DNA of 64,000 nt, taken from NCBI RefSeq assembly GCF_036802865.1, contig NZ_DAIRVK010000001.1, positions 744,001 through 808,000 of the forward strand. The letters are read 5' to 3'. Origin of the DNA: Sulfurospirillum sp036802865 (GTDB lineage Bacteria; Campylobacterota; Campylobacteria; Campylobacterales; Sulfurospirillaceae). Shown in pieces: positions 41,719 to 50,611 of this stretch (position 1 is the first letter of the stretch; each line of letters begins with the position of its first letter). Made by a program: the position numbers and the translations under genes. The notes below the pieces were generated by a model. It was not told the DNA's origin, made no database searches, and worked only from the letters and a program-made list of their open reading frames with translations.

Positions 41719-42777
41719 TTGAAAAAATTGAATGCGTTTGTTCTTATGCCCTTTGCTGAAGAATTTAAAGATGTTTATAAACATCTAATTTTTGAAGAAT
41801 TAGAACGTGCTGGGTATATTGTTATAAGAGCAGATGATATAAAAAGCCAAAACAATATAATGAGTGATGTTGTTAAAGGGATTATAACAAGTGATTTGAT
41901 TATTGCCGATCTCACTGGTTCAAATCCAAATGTTTATTATGAATTAGGTATTGCACATGCTCTCGATAAAAAAGTTATTTTGATAACGCAAGCAATAAAT
42001 GAACTTCCTTTCGATTTACGCTCATATAGAGTGGTTGGATATGGCCTAAATTTCGTAAAAATGGCTAAAGCAAAAAAAGAGTTATTTGAATTTGCTACTG
42101 AAGCATTTAAAAGTAACCTTCCTTTTGGTAATCCTGTAAAAGATTTTGGAAATATTAATCGTCAATCAAATGAACTATCAATAACATCAAATGAGGTTAT
42201 GCCTGAAAATCTTGATGGTGAAATGGGTTTACTTGACCATAGGGTTAATCTTGAAGATGGATTTGCAGATTTAAGTAAGATTATTGCAGAAGTTGGATTC
42301 AAATTATCTGATGAGGTAACTCCAGAAATTGAGAAAACTACAAAAAAAATAACTTCAGGTAATTATACAACGAAACAAAAACGAGATATTGTGAGAGAAT
42401 TATCAACACACTTGGAAAAATATAGTTCATTCATAAAACCTAATAATGAAAAATATAGATATCTACTTAAAAATGTTGAAAATAGCCTTGAGTATATGCT
42501 TAGTGGTAATATAGAGGTTGAAGGTGATGCAAAAGTACAGTTAGAAGAATTTCTTGATGCCTTAGCAGAGGTAGAAAAATCTGCTTTGCAGGGTCGCCAA
42601 GGATTTATATCTCTTATTGATACGATGGGTAGTTTACCAAAAATTGAACAAAGCTTTGATAGAGCAAACGTATTTATGGTATCTGAACTCAAGGACTTTG
42701 TTGAAAATATTGATCAAACAATTTCTGTAATTGCTATAGGTAGCCAGCTTGGAAGAGCATTCATTAATAAATTATAG
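41719..42777 (+). CDS. TIR-like / nucleoside deoxyribosyltransferase-like protein with helical C-terminus
   Basis: 352 residues, starting at TTG with GGAG upstream. The N-terminal domain (about 1-135) has the pattern VLMPFAEEFKDVYKHLI, ADDI, IMSDVVKGIITSDLIIADLTGSNPNVYYELGIAHAL and LPFDLRSYRVVGY, which is shared by nucleoside 2-deoxyribosyltransferase-like and TIR-like NAD-handling domains of immune proteins. The remaining part (160-352) is helical and charged with no known domain; it ends in a weakly hydrophobic segment. AT-rich codons and its place behind a dead porin suggest horizontal arrival. A stand-alone anti-phage effector is possible but not shown. Confidence 0.65.
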   Translation: MKKLNAFVLMPFAEEFKDVYKHLIFEELERAGYIVIRADDIKSQNNIMSDVVKGIITSDLIIADLTGSNPNVYYELGIAHALDKKVILITQAINELPFDLRSYRVVGYGLNFVKMAKAKKELFEFATEAFKSNLPFGNPVKDFGNINRQSNELSITSNEVMPENLDGEMGLLDHRVNLEDGFADLSKIIAEVGFKLSDEVTPEIEKTTKKITSGNYTTKQKRDIVRELSTHLEKYSSFIKPNNEKYRYLLKNVENSLEYMLSGNIEVEGDAKVQLEEFLDALAEVEKSALQGRQGFISLIDTMGSLPKIEQSFDRANVFMVSELKDFVENIDQTISVIAIGSQLGRAFINKL

Positions 42778-42840
42778 AGATAAGATTAAAGAGATAGTAT
42801 TTTCTCTGTCCTAAACCCATACAAATCAATCAATCGCATT

Positions 42841-42850
42841 TTACATGTAA
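42841..42850. repeat. TTACATGTAA palindrome (between the TIR-like gene and napA)
   Basis: Perfect 10-bp palindrome 41 bases upstream of the nap operator box. It could mark the end of the previous transcription unit or act on the nap promoter. Confidence 0.7.
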
Positions 42851-42891
42851 ACCCAAAATCCCCACAAAATTAAATTTATAAAACTAAAGTA

Positions 42892-42905
42892 TTGACTTAA
42901 GTCAT
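42892..42905. promoter_or_regulatory. Crp/Fnr-type operator of the nap promoter
   Basis: TTGACTTAAGTCAT is an inverted repeat of TTGAC with the last base mismatched. A -10-like TAGAAT follows at 42928-42933. The distance from box centre to the end of the -10 element is 34.5 bases, exactly as at nrf, giving a centre at about -41.5. Confidence 0.75.
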
Positions 42906-42964
42906 AGATTGGATTTTTGCTAAGTGATAGAATGACCTCGTAACTCAAATCAGGAGGTATCAAT

Positions 42965-45751
42965 ATGTCGCTTTCAAGAAGAGACTTTCTAAAAACAACT
43001 GCCGCTGCGAGCGCTGCTGCTGCTGTGGGTATTAGCGTACCTGCCGAGCTAAAAGCTGCGGGTGAGCAAGCAGAAGCCGGTTGGCGTTGGGACAAATCCG
43101 TTTGCCGTTTCTGTGGTACCGGTTGTGGTATTATGGTTGCGACCAAAGAGGGTAAAATTGTCGCAGTCAAAGGTGATCCAGCAGCTCCAGTAAATCGTGG
43201 ACTTAACTGTATCAAGGGCTATTTCAATGCCAAAATTATGTACGGTGCTGACCGTCTCAAAGAACCACTTTTACGTATGAACGACAAAGGTGAGTTTGAC
43301 AAAAAAGGTCAATTCAAACCTGTTTCATGGAAACGTGCGTTTGATGAGATGGAAAAACACATGAAAGCTGCGATGAAAGCGGGTGGTCCTGAAGCCATTG
43401 GTGTCTTTGGTTCAGGTCAATACACCATTCATGAAGGCTATGTTGCATCTAAGCTTATGAAAGCAGGTTTTAGATCGAATGCAATCGATCCAAATGCACG
43501 TCATTGTATGGCTTCAGCGGTTGCTGGCTTTATGCAAACGTTTGGTATCGATGAGCCATCAGGCTGTTACGATGACATCGAACTCACTGACACGATTGTG
43601 ACATGGGGCGCGAACATGGCTGAGATGCACCCAATTTTGTGGTCACGCGTCAGTGATCGTAAACTCTCCAATGCGAATGTAAAAGTGGTTAACCTTTCAA
43701 CCTACACGCACAGAAGTTCTGACCTTGCGGATACTGAGATTATCTTCTCTCCAAGTACGGATCTTGCGATTTGGAACTACATCGCTCGTGAGATTGTTTA
43801 CAATCACCCAGAAGCAATTGATTGGGATTTTGTTAAGAAAAACACCATCTTTGCAACAGGTTTTGCAAACATCGGTTACGGTATGAGAACCGAAGCAGAT
43901 GCTCGTAAAAATGGCTACTCTGAAAAAGAAATCGAAATTATCAAAAAAGAAGATGCAAAAGTTATTTCTGAGAAAGAAGCTCCAGGTCTTGCACACTTAG
44001 GTGTTAAAGCGGGCGATACCATGAAAATGGACAAAGCTGCAGCTGCAGGCGTTCACTGGGAAATTTCTTTTGAAGATTTCAAAAAAGGACTTGCTCCTTA
44101 TACACTTGACTATGTTGCGAAAATTGCAAAAGGTAATCCAGATGAGAGCCTTGCAGATTTCAAAGCAAAACTTCAAACACTTGCAAACCTTTACATCGAA
44201 AAAAGTAGAAAAGTAGTCAGTTTCTGGACAATGGGTATGAACCAACACCAACGCGGTACGTGGGTCAATGAACAAGCGTACATGGTGCACTTCCTTCTTG
44301 GCAAACAAGCAAAACCAGGTGATGGCGCGTTCTCTCTAACAGGACAACCAAGTGCATGTGGAACGGCTCGTGAAGTGGGAACATTCACACACAGACTTCC
44401 AGCCGACATGGACGTTTCTATTCCTAAACACAGAGAAGTAACTGAAAAAGTTTGGAAACTACCTGCGGGCACACTAAACCCAATGGGTTACCAACATATT
44501 ATGGCTATCCACAGACAAATCGAGAGTGGAAAAATTAAATTTGCATGGGTTAACGTCTGTAATCCATACCAAGATACAGCCAATGCTGAACACTGGATCA
44601 AAGCAGCACGTAAAGAGGGTAACTTCATCGTCTGTTCAGATGCGTATCCTGGAATTTCAGCTAAAGTTTCTGACCTTATCTTGCCTTCAGCAATGATTTA
44701 TGAGAAATGGGGCGGTTACGGTAATGCAGAGCGTCGTACACAACAATGGAAACAACAAGTTCTCCCAGTAGGTGACGCAATGAGCGATACATGGCAATGG
44801 GTTGAGCTTTCAAAACGCTTTACCATCGCTGATGTATGGGGCGAGCAACCGATTAAAGATGGTAAATTACCAAACGTTATCGAAGCGGCGAAAGCTATGG
44901 GTTATAAAGAGACCGATACCCTTTACGATGTTCTTTTTGCCAATGACTATTTTAAATCATTTAAAGCAAAAGACCCTATCGGTGAAGGTTTTGACAACAC
45001 GGAAGTCTTTGGTGACAAACGTGGCGTTATGGGTAGTGATGGTAAAGAGTGGAAAGGCTATGGCTTCTTCTTACAAAAAGCAATTTGGGAAGAGTACCGC
45101 CAGTTTGGTACAGGTCATGGACATGACTTGGCTGACTTTGACACTTACCACAAAGTAAGAGGACTTAAATGGCCAGTTGTTGATGGTAAAGAGACACAAT
45201 GGCGTTTTAATGCGAAGTACGATCCGTATGCTGCTAAAGCAAACAACGGTGAGTTCGCATTCTACGGTGATGCTGCAAAAGCACTCAAACGTGGCGATCT
45301 TTTAAAACCAACAACCGAAGAGACATTCTCTCTTAAAAATAAAGCGAAAATCTTCTTTAGACCTTACATGGATCCATGTGAAATGCCTGACGCTCAATAT
45401 GACATGTGGTTAAGTACGGGTCGTGTGTTAGAGCACTGGCACAGTGGTACAATGACAATGCGTGTACCTGAGCTTTACCGTGCTGTTCCTGAGGCACTTT
45501 GTTATATGCACCCAGAAGATGCCAAAGTCAAAGGCTTTAAACAAGGTGAGCTTATCTGGATCGAGAGTCGTAGAGGTTCATGTAAAGCACGTGTTGAGAC
45601 TCGTGGACGTAACAGAACACCAAGAGGTTTGGTGTATGTTCCTTGGTTTGATGAGAAAGTTTTCATCAACAAAGTGTGCCTAGATGCAACATGTCCGATC
45701 TCTAAACAGACAGACTATAAAAAATGTGCGGTTAAACTTTATAAAGCGTAA
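42965..45751 (+). CDS. napA: Periplasmic nitrate reductase catalytic subunit
   Basis: 928-residue molybdopterin enzyme that reduces nitrate to nitrite. Tat signal SRRDFLKTTAAASAAAAVG. The [4Fe-4S] site is CRFCGTGCGI with the distal cysteine in GLNCIKGYF. The molybdenum ligand is the cysteine of NARHCMASAV. The length exceeds that of E. coli NapA (about 830) by an insertion near residues 300-370 (KNGYSEKEIEIIKKEDAK), typical of Campylobacterota. A GGAGG ribosome binding site is present. First gene of napAGHBFLD. Confidence 0.97.
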   Translation: MSLSRRDFLKTTAAASAAAAVGISVPAELKAAGEQAEAGWRWDKSVCRFCGTGCGIMVATKEGKIVAVKGDPAAPVNRGLNCIKGYFNAKIMYGADRLKEPLLRMNDKGEFDKKGQFKPVSWKRAFDEMEKHMKAAMKAGGPEAIGVFGSGQYTIHEGYVASKLMKAGFRSNAIDPNARHCMASAVAGFMQTFGIDEPSGCYDDIELTDTIVTWGANMAEMHPILWSRVSDRKLSNANVKVVNLSTYTHRSSDLADTEIIFSPSTDLAIWNYIAREIVYNHPEAIDWDFVKKNTIFATGFANIGYGMRTEADARKNGYSEKEIEIIKKEDAKVISEKEAPGLAHLGVKAGDTMKMDKAAAAGVHWEISFEDFKKGLAPYTLDYVAKIAKGNPDESLADFKAKLQTLANLYIEKSRKVVSFWTMGMNQHQRGTWVNEQAYMVHFLLGKQAKPGDGAFSLTGQPSACGTAREVGTFTHRLPADMDVSIPKHREVTEKVWKLPAGTLNPMGYQHIMAIHRQIESGKIKFAWVNVCNPYQDTANAEHWIKAARKEGNFIVCSDAYPGISAKVSDLILPSAMIYEKWGGYGNAERRTQQWKQQVLPVGDAMSDTWQWVELSKRFTIADVWGEQPIKDGKLPNVIEAAKAMGYKETDTLYDVLFANDYFKSFKAKDPIGEGFDNTEVFGDKRGVMGSDGKEWKGYGFFLQKAIWEEYRQFGTGHGHDLADFDTYHKVRGLKWPVVDGKETQWRFNAKYDPYAAKANNGEFAFYGDAAKALKRGDLLKPTTEETFSLKNKAKIFFRPYMDPCEMPDAQYDMWLSTGRVLEHWHSGTMTMRVPELYRAVPEALCYMHPEDAKVKGFKQGELIWIESRRGSCKARVETRGRNRTPRGLVYVPWFDEKVFINKVCLDATCPISKQTDYKKCAVKLYKA

Positions 45752-45759
45752 TCAAAAAC

Positions 45760-46575
45760 ATGGAAAAAACAAATAAAATCGCAATCACGGAGCGCAGAAG
45801 ATTTCTTACCTTGATAGCTCAAGGAAGTGGTCTTGCAGCACTTGGTGGTATGGTTTGGACAGGGTATTTGGAAGAGGCAAAATCAGCTCCGCTGATTTTA
45901 AGACCTCCTGGGGCAGTTGCTGAGATTGACTTTATGCGTTTGTGTATTAAGTGTGGACAGTGTGTTGAAGCCTGTCCGTACCACACATTGCATTTAGCCA
46001 AACCGGGTGACACTAAGCCTATGGGAACGCCTTTTTTCAACCCACGAGAGGTACCGTGTTATATGTGCACCGACATTCCGTGTGTGCCTGTATGTCCTAC
46101 AGGAGCACTGGATGCGAAGAGTGTCTCTAAAATCACTGAGGGTGTCAAAGAGTTTGACATCACCAAAGCACGTATGGGACTTGCCGTCGTTGATGTTGAG
46201 TCGTGCATCGCATTTTGGGGTATTCAGTGTGACGCATGTTACCGAGCATGTCCAATCATGGATAGTGCGATAAAGTTAGAGTATAGACGAAATGAGCGAA
46301 CGGGCAAACATGCTTACTTGACCCCTATCGTTAACAGCCTTACCTGTACGGGATGTGGTTTGTGCGAGAGGGCGTGTGTCACCGAAAAAGCAGCGATTCA
46401 TGTGTTGCCTTTGGACATTGCCAAAGGGGCTATCGGGTCACACTACATCAAGGGCTGGGAGAAGGGCGATGAGAAGCGCTTAGAAAAAGCGAGCAGTGAT
46501 GTCACGACACATACCAAACGTAGCGAGAAATCTGCGACAGACTATCTCAACACGAATGAGGAGATGTTCAAATGA
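45760..46575 (+). CDS. napG: NapG, ferredoxin-type quinol dehydrogenase component
   Basis: 271 residues, exported iron-sulfur protein. The N-terminus carries a Tat-like signal (ERRRFLTLIAQGSGLAALGG). Four cysteine clusters follow: CIKCGQCVEACP, CYMCTDIPCVPVCP, CDACYRACP and CTGCGLCERAC. With NapH it forms the menaquinol dehydrogenase that feeds the NapAB enzyme when NapC is missing, as here. The ribosome binding site is weak, so translation probably relies on napA. Overlaps napH by four bases. Confidence 0.94.
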   Translation: MEKTNKIAITERRRFLTLIAQGSGLAALGGMVWTGYLEEAKSAPLILRPPGAVAEIDFMRLCIKCGQCVEACPYHTLHLAKPGDTKPMGTPFFNPREVPCYMCTDIPCVPVCPTGALDAKSVSKITEGVKEFDITKARMGLAVVDVESCIAFWGIQCDACYRACPIMDSAIKLEYRRNERTGKHAYLTPIVNSLTCTGCGLCERACVTEKAAIHVLPLDIAKGAIGSHYIKGWEKGDEKRLEKASSDVTTHTKRSEKSATDYLNTNEEMFK

Positions 46576-47405
46576 GAGAATGGATAAGAAGCCACCGTTT
46601 TATGATGGCACGACGTTTGTCTCAGTTGGGTATCCTTGGGTTGTATGTGAGTGCCAATGTGTACGGCTTTATGCTTTTAAGCGGTAACCTAAGCTCCTCT
46701 TTGGTCATGAAAAAGCTTCCTTTAGCCGATCCATTTGCACTTTTGCAAATGTTTTCAGCAGGGGCGCTTTTAGGACTGGATGTTCTTGTCGGTGGTGCTT
46801 TGGTTTTGCTTTTTTACATCGTTGTCGGTGGTCGTGCTTTTTGTTCATGGGTCTGCCCGCTTAACATTGTCACAGATGCAGCAACCTGGACACGCAGAGT
46901 TTTACTTTTGGATAAATCCATTGAGAAAAAGCTCTGGTTGAGCAAGAATGTAAGGTACTGGGTCTTAGCCCTTAGCCTCATCTTGTCGTTTATCACGGGT
47001 GTTGCAGCATTTGAGATGGTTAGTCCTATTGGGTTATTAAGCAGAGGCATCATCTTTGGTATGGGCATGAGCGTTGCTCCTATACTCTGTATTTATTTGT
47101 TTGATCTTTTTGCTGTAAAAAATGGCTGGTGCGGGCACATCTGTCCTTTAGGCGGGTTTTACTCCCTTGTTGGGCGCTTAAGTCTGGTACGTGTTAAACA
47201 CAACCACACAAAATGTACTTTGTGCATGGCGTGTAAAGATATTTGTCCTGAGAAACAAGTCCTTGGCATTATTTCTAAACGTAGTGGTGCCATCGTTTCT
47301 GGAGAATGTACCAACTGCGGCAGGTGCGTTGAGGTGTGTGAGAGTGATGCACTCTCTTTTGGTGTGAGGAATTACATTAACACAAATGTAGGAGAAAAAG
47401 AATGA
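46572..47405 (+). CDS. napH: NapH, membrane quinol dehydrogenase component
   Basis: 277-residue inner-membrane protein with four hydrophobic segments. Motifs include two CxxxCP sites (FCSWVCP and GHICPLGG) and two [4Fe-4S] motifs near the C-terminus (CTLCMACKDICP and CTNCGRCVEVC). It takes electrons from menaquinol and hands them to NapG. ATGA overlaps on both sides couple it to napG and napB. No napC is present in the operon. Confidence 0.94.
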   Translation: MREWIRSHRFMMARRLSQLGILGLYVSANVYGFMLLSGNLSSSLVMKKLPLADPFALLQMFSAGALLGLDVLVGGALVLLFYIVVGGRAFCSWVCPLNIVTDAATWTRRVLLLDKSIEKKLWLSKNVRYWVLALSLILSFITGVAAFEMVSPIGLLSRGIIFGMGMSVAPILCIYLFDLFAVKNGWCGHICPLGGFYSLVGRLSLVRVKHNHTKCTLCMACKDICPEKQVLGIISKRSGAIVSGECTNCGRCVEVCESDALSFGVRNYINTNVGEKE

Positions 47406-47926
47406 TTAGTACAAAAACGTTAATAATGGGTTCTTTATTTAGTATTATTGTTGCCACAGGATGTGCTGTGACCCAATCGTACAATGAAGAAGAGTTGGGG
47501 CTTAGAAAGGTGGATCTCTACAGCGAAAAAACTGTTGTAGGAGAGCCAACATCATATTCTACCGTCTCTGCAGGTGAATCTAAAGTGATTCAAAGATCGT
47601 TTGAAAACGCACCTCCGTTGATTCCACATGACGTAGAGGGAATGCTGGATATGACGAAAGAGAGCAATGCATGTACGGGGTGTCACTTGCCTGAAGTTGC
47701 TGAGGCAGTGAAAGCGACTCCGATTCCAAAGTCACACTTTTTTGATATGAGAACTCAAAAAGTGTTGACGGAGATGAGTCAAGCTCGTTATAACTGTTCA
47801 GCATGTCATGTGCCTCAATCTGCGAACGAGCCTTTGGTTCAAAATAATTTTAAACCAGAGTATCGTGGCGAGAGTGAGAAAAGTCGCTCAAATCTTCTTG
47901 ACAAACTCAATGAAGGCGTGAGATAA
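47402..47926 (+). CDS. napB: NapB, dihaem cytochrome c subunit of nitrate reductase
   Basis: 174-residue periplasmic electron donor to NapA. The signal sequence ends near VATGCA; a cysteine there could make it a lipoprotein, but NapB is normally soluble. Two haem motifs, CTGCH and CSACH, match the family, and the length is usual. It is coupled to napH by a four-base overlap. Confidence 0.94.
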   Translation: MISTKTLIMGSLFSIIVATGCAVTQSYNEEELGLRKVDLYSEKTVVGEPTSYSTVSAGESKVIQRSFENAPPLIPHDVEGMLDMTKESNACTGCHLPEVAEAVKATPIPKSHFFDMRTQKVLTEMSQARYNCSACHVPQSANEPLVQNNFKPEYRGESEKSRSNLLDKLNEGVR

Positions 47927-47928
47927 CC

Positions 47929-48441
47929 ATGACAAATGGCAGCAGAAGAGGGGTTCTTACCTCTCTTTTTGGTAAAAAAAGCGCACAAAAAATTCAAAAT
48001 GAGTTGTGTGTTGTGCGCCCACCTTACCATCAAGTGGGGTATGAATTTTCTGAGATATGCGTTACATGTGAAGCGTCACCTTGCATAAACGCATGCGAAG
48101 AAAATATTATCTTCCTCGATGCTGCTCATACCCCTTGCTTAGACTTTACAAAACGAGGGTGTACGTTTTGTGACGCCTGTGCAAATGCGTGTCCTAGCAG
48201 TGTTTTAGACATTGCTTTCAAAAAAGAGATACCTGTAAAAGCTGAAATTGATATAATGACATGTATGGCATGGCACCAAAGCTTGTGCAACAGTTGTTTG
48301 GATGCGTGTGAACCTCGAGCCATTCTTTTTTTAGGGCTTTTTCGCCCCCATATAGAAATGGATGTGTGCAATGGCTGTGGCATGTGTGTCGGGATTTGTC
48401 CGAGCAGTGCTATTACTATCAAATGTGAGGAGAAAGCATGA
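47929..48441 (+). CDS. napF: NapF, iron-sulfur accessory protein
   Basis: 170 residues, cytoplasmic, with an N-terminal SRRGVLTSLFG and cysteine groups for [4Fe-4S] clusters: CVTCEASPCINAC, CTFCDACANACP, CNSCLDAC and CNGCGMCVGICP. NapF is linked to loading or reduction of the NapA iron-sulfur/molybdenum centre before export. Two bases after napB; overlaps napL by four bases. Confidence 0.9.
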   Translation: MTNGSRRGVLTSLFGKKSAQKIQNELCVVRPPYHQVGYEFSEICVTCEASPCINACEENIIFLDAAHTPCLDFTKRGCTFCDACANACPSSVLDIAFKKEIPVKAEIDIMTCMAWHQSLCNSCLDACEPRAILFLGLFRPHIEMDVCNGCGMCVGICPSSAITIKCEEKA

Positions 48442-49385
48442 AGTATTTTCTACTCTTAAGTGTTCTTACCAGTCTGCTTACGAGTGCAGAACTCAGTCCT
48501 CGCAGTGTCATTGAAGCAGCTGGAAACGTACAGCAAATAGCACTTTATGAGGGTAAAATTATTGCTGGAACCAGTGTGGGAACGCTTGAGATGTATAAAC
48601 TAAGCGATGCCACAAAACTCTCTTCTACACAATTTCCTAAAATTAAAGACTTTACAGGCGATGAAGTTGCTCCCAAAATCTTCTCGGTCGATATGTTAGA
48701 TAATACGCTTCTAGCGGTGGTTCAGGCCAGTAGTGGGGCACGTGAACTTTACCTTGTTGAAGAGGGAAAATCTAAAATACTTATTGACGCACATGCCAAT
48801 CTGTTTATTTCTAAAGCAAAATTTGTTGACAAGAACCGCATTTTAGTCGCACTTTTGAGCAATGAACTTCTGTTGTGGGATATTAAAAATAAAAAAGAGA
48901 TTTACCGCATTCAGCCTTCCTCTTCGCACTTTAGCGATTTTACTTTGAACGAGACGAAGAGTATGGTTGCTAGCTCGTGTGAGTCAGGCGAAATCACCAT
49001 TTTTGATGCACAGAGTGGCAAAATCATCAAAGTGCTCAAAGGTGGCAATGTCGACAACGTCTACAAAGTTGACTTTAAAAAAGAGAAAGTGCTCTGTGCA
49101 GGACAAGACAGGCGAGGCATTGTTTATGACCTTAGCAATGGTGCGTATGAGCGTTTTGATGGCTCTTTTCTTATCTATGCAGGTGCGCTTAGCCCAAGCC
49201 TAAAATGGGGTGCATTTGCCTTTAATGAACAAAATGATATTGTCCTTTTTGATCTTGCAACTAAAAGTAAAGTTCATACGCTCAAAGGGCAAAAAAGTAC
49301 GCTCAACACCATCGTTTTTGCAAGTGAGCGAGAGCTTGTAAGTGCAAGTGACGATCAATTTATTATGATTTGGAGACTCCCATGA
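48438..49385 (+). CDS. napL: NapL, WD40-like periplasmic protein
   Basis: 315 residues with a signal peptide (LLSVLTSLLTSA). Repeats of the WD40/beta-propeller type are seen: LLLWDIKNKKEIYRI, ITIFDAQSGKIIKVLKGG, GIVYDLSNGAYERF and IVLFDLATKSKVHTLKG. NapL is specific to Campylobacterota nap operons; deletion in Wolinella has mild effects as far as I recall, and its exact role is unclear. Overlaps napD by four bases (ATGA). Confidence 0.88.
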   Translation: MKYFLLLSVLTSLLTSAELSPRSVIEAAGNVQQIALYEGKIIAGTSVGTLEMYKLSDATKLSSTQFPKIKDFTGDEVAPKIFSVDMLDNTLLAVVQASSGARELYLVEEGKSKILIDAHANLFISKAKFVDKNRILVALLSNELLLWDIKNKKEIYRIQPSSSHFSDFTLNETKSMVASSCESGEITIFDAQSGKIIKVLKGGNVDNVYKVDFKKEKVLCAGQDRRGIVYDLSNGAYERFDGSFLIYAGALSPSLKWGAFAFNEQNDIVLFDLATKSKVHTLKGQKSTLNTIVFASERELVSASDDQFIMIWRLP

Positions 49386-49735
49386 ATATATCAAGTATAG
49401 TGATACAAGCAAAGCCAGAATTCGTTGAAGGTATTATCGCGATTTGCGAGGCGAGCGATTTTTGTGACTACCATTTTCACGATGTGGAAAAGGGAAAAAT
49501 TGTTGTAACCATCGAAGGTGAGAACATCGATGAAGAGATGTCTAAGATGAAAAAGATCGAGCAGATTCCTCACGTCATCTGCGCCGATATGATGATGGCG
49601 TACAGTGAAGATGAACTGGATGCTGAGAGAGCAAAACTAGAGTTATCAGAGGTCGTCCCTCCTATCTTAAATGATGAAAATATTGCGCTTAAAGACATCG
49701 TCTATAAAGGCGATTTGAAGAAAAAAATTCATTAA
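49382..49735 (+). CDS. napD: NapD, NapA Tat-signal chaperone
   Basis: 117 residues. The NapD ferredoxin-like fold lies in the first 85 residues (MNISSIVIQAKPEFVEG, CDYHFHDVEKGKIVVTIEG, IEQIPHVICADMMMAY); an extension of about 30 residues follows. It binds the NapA signal peptide in the cytoplasm and delays export until cofactor insertion. Start chosen at the ATG overlapping the napL stop. Last conserved member of the napAGHBFLD order known from Wolinella. Confidence 0.92.
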   Translation: MNISSIVIQAKPEFVEGIIAICEASDFCDYHFHDVEKGKIVVTIEGENIDEEMSKMKKIEQIPHVICADMMMAYSEDELDAERAKLELSEVVPPILNDENIALKDIVYKGDLKKKIH

Positions 49736-49744
49736 GGACTCCTC

Positions 49745-50281
49745 ATGCAAACGACGTATCAAATGTTTGTAGAAACGTTTGTTCCTAGCGATGAACTCAT
49801 CGTTTCACGTACCGATTTAAGTGGCAAAATAACCTATGCCAATGAAATGTTTGCTTTCATTTCAGGTTATGAAATCGACGAACTCATCGGCAAACCTCAT
49901 AACATCGTACGTCATCCCGACATGCCTCACTCCATCTTTAAATCCCTCTGGGAAACTTTACAAAGAGGCGAAATGTGGAAAGGATATATCAAAAATCGTC
50001 GTAAAGATGGCGGTTATTACTGGGTGTATGCCGAAGTTTCGGGCGTTTACAAAGATGGCGTACTCATCGAGTACAAATCCTTACGTGCGCCTATGGAAGA
50101 TGCCTTAAAAGTACAGATGCAACGTGAGTATGATGCGCTTAAAAATCACGAAGAAAACACGCAAAGAGTTGTCCTTTATTTGCAAAGTGATATTGTGCAT
50201 AAAGTTGAGGCACTTGCACGTGAAAAAGCGTGTTCAAGCGATCAAATTATGAATGACATTTTAAACGACACACTCTTTTAA
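49745..50281 (+). CDS. Single PAS-domain protein (Aer-like sensor module)
   Basis: 178 residues, cytoplasmic. A PAS domain (about 15-125) has the Aer-type pattern ITYANEMFAFISGYEIDELIGKPHNIVRHPDMPHSIF, GEMWKGYIKNRRKDGGYYW, which often binds FAD. The rest is a helical tail with no kinase, cyclase or MCP domain. It begins nine bases after napD, so it is likely co-transcribed with the nitrate reductase and may relay redox state to the chemotaxis system by protein contact (inference). Confidence 0.85.
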   Translation: MQTTYQMFVETFVPSDELIVSRTDLSGKITYANEMFAFISGYEIDELIGKPHNIVRHPDMPHSIFKSLWETLQRGEMWKGYIKNRRKDGGYYWVYAEVSGVYKDGVLIEYKSLRAPMEDALKVQMQREYDALKNHEENTQRVVLYLQSDIVHKVEALAREKACSSDQIMNDILNDTLF

Positions 50282-50611
50282 TCAAACACAGTGTGTTGAT
50301 TTTAACTTTTACGTAGTATAAAAGCCATGTTAAGATCGAAGTAATTTTCTGCTATGCTGTAGGATATTGTATTTTTATGTAACAATACCACGCTTCTTTT
50401 TGACAAACTAGATCACTAGGTGTGCTACCTTTCGTTAGATTCTAGCATTTGCTACTTTGCGCAATCGCATTGTTTTCATTAATCAAGGTGAATTTTATGC
50501 AGGCGATTGTTTACTCTCGTACTCTTTAATCAGACCCTATCGTCCTTTCAGTAAACGCATTTTACGTGAAAGATATTCGCCACTACATAGTATATTTTAA
50601 AGGAAATTTGT
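50282..50611. other. Intergenic region after the nap operon
   Basis: 330 bp. A terminator-like stem with one bulge lies at 50281-50299 followed by TTTTAA. A second hairpin (CTTTCAGTAAA with TTTACGTGAAAG, about 50545-50573) sits in the leader of the DUF6858 gene. A ten-codon frame MQAIVYSRTL at 50497 has a weak GGTGA upstream; too short to call. No other gene seen. Confidence 0.45.

Noticed and set aside
50497..50529. Ten-codon frame MQAIVYSRTL before the DUF6858 gene
   Set aside because: Too short, with weak translation signals; the start resembles an alcohol-dehydrogenase N-terminus but nothing follows.
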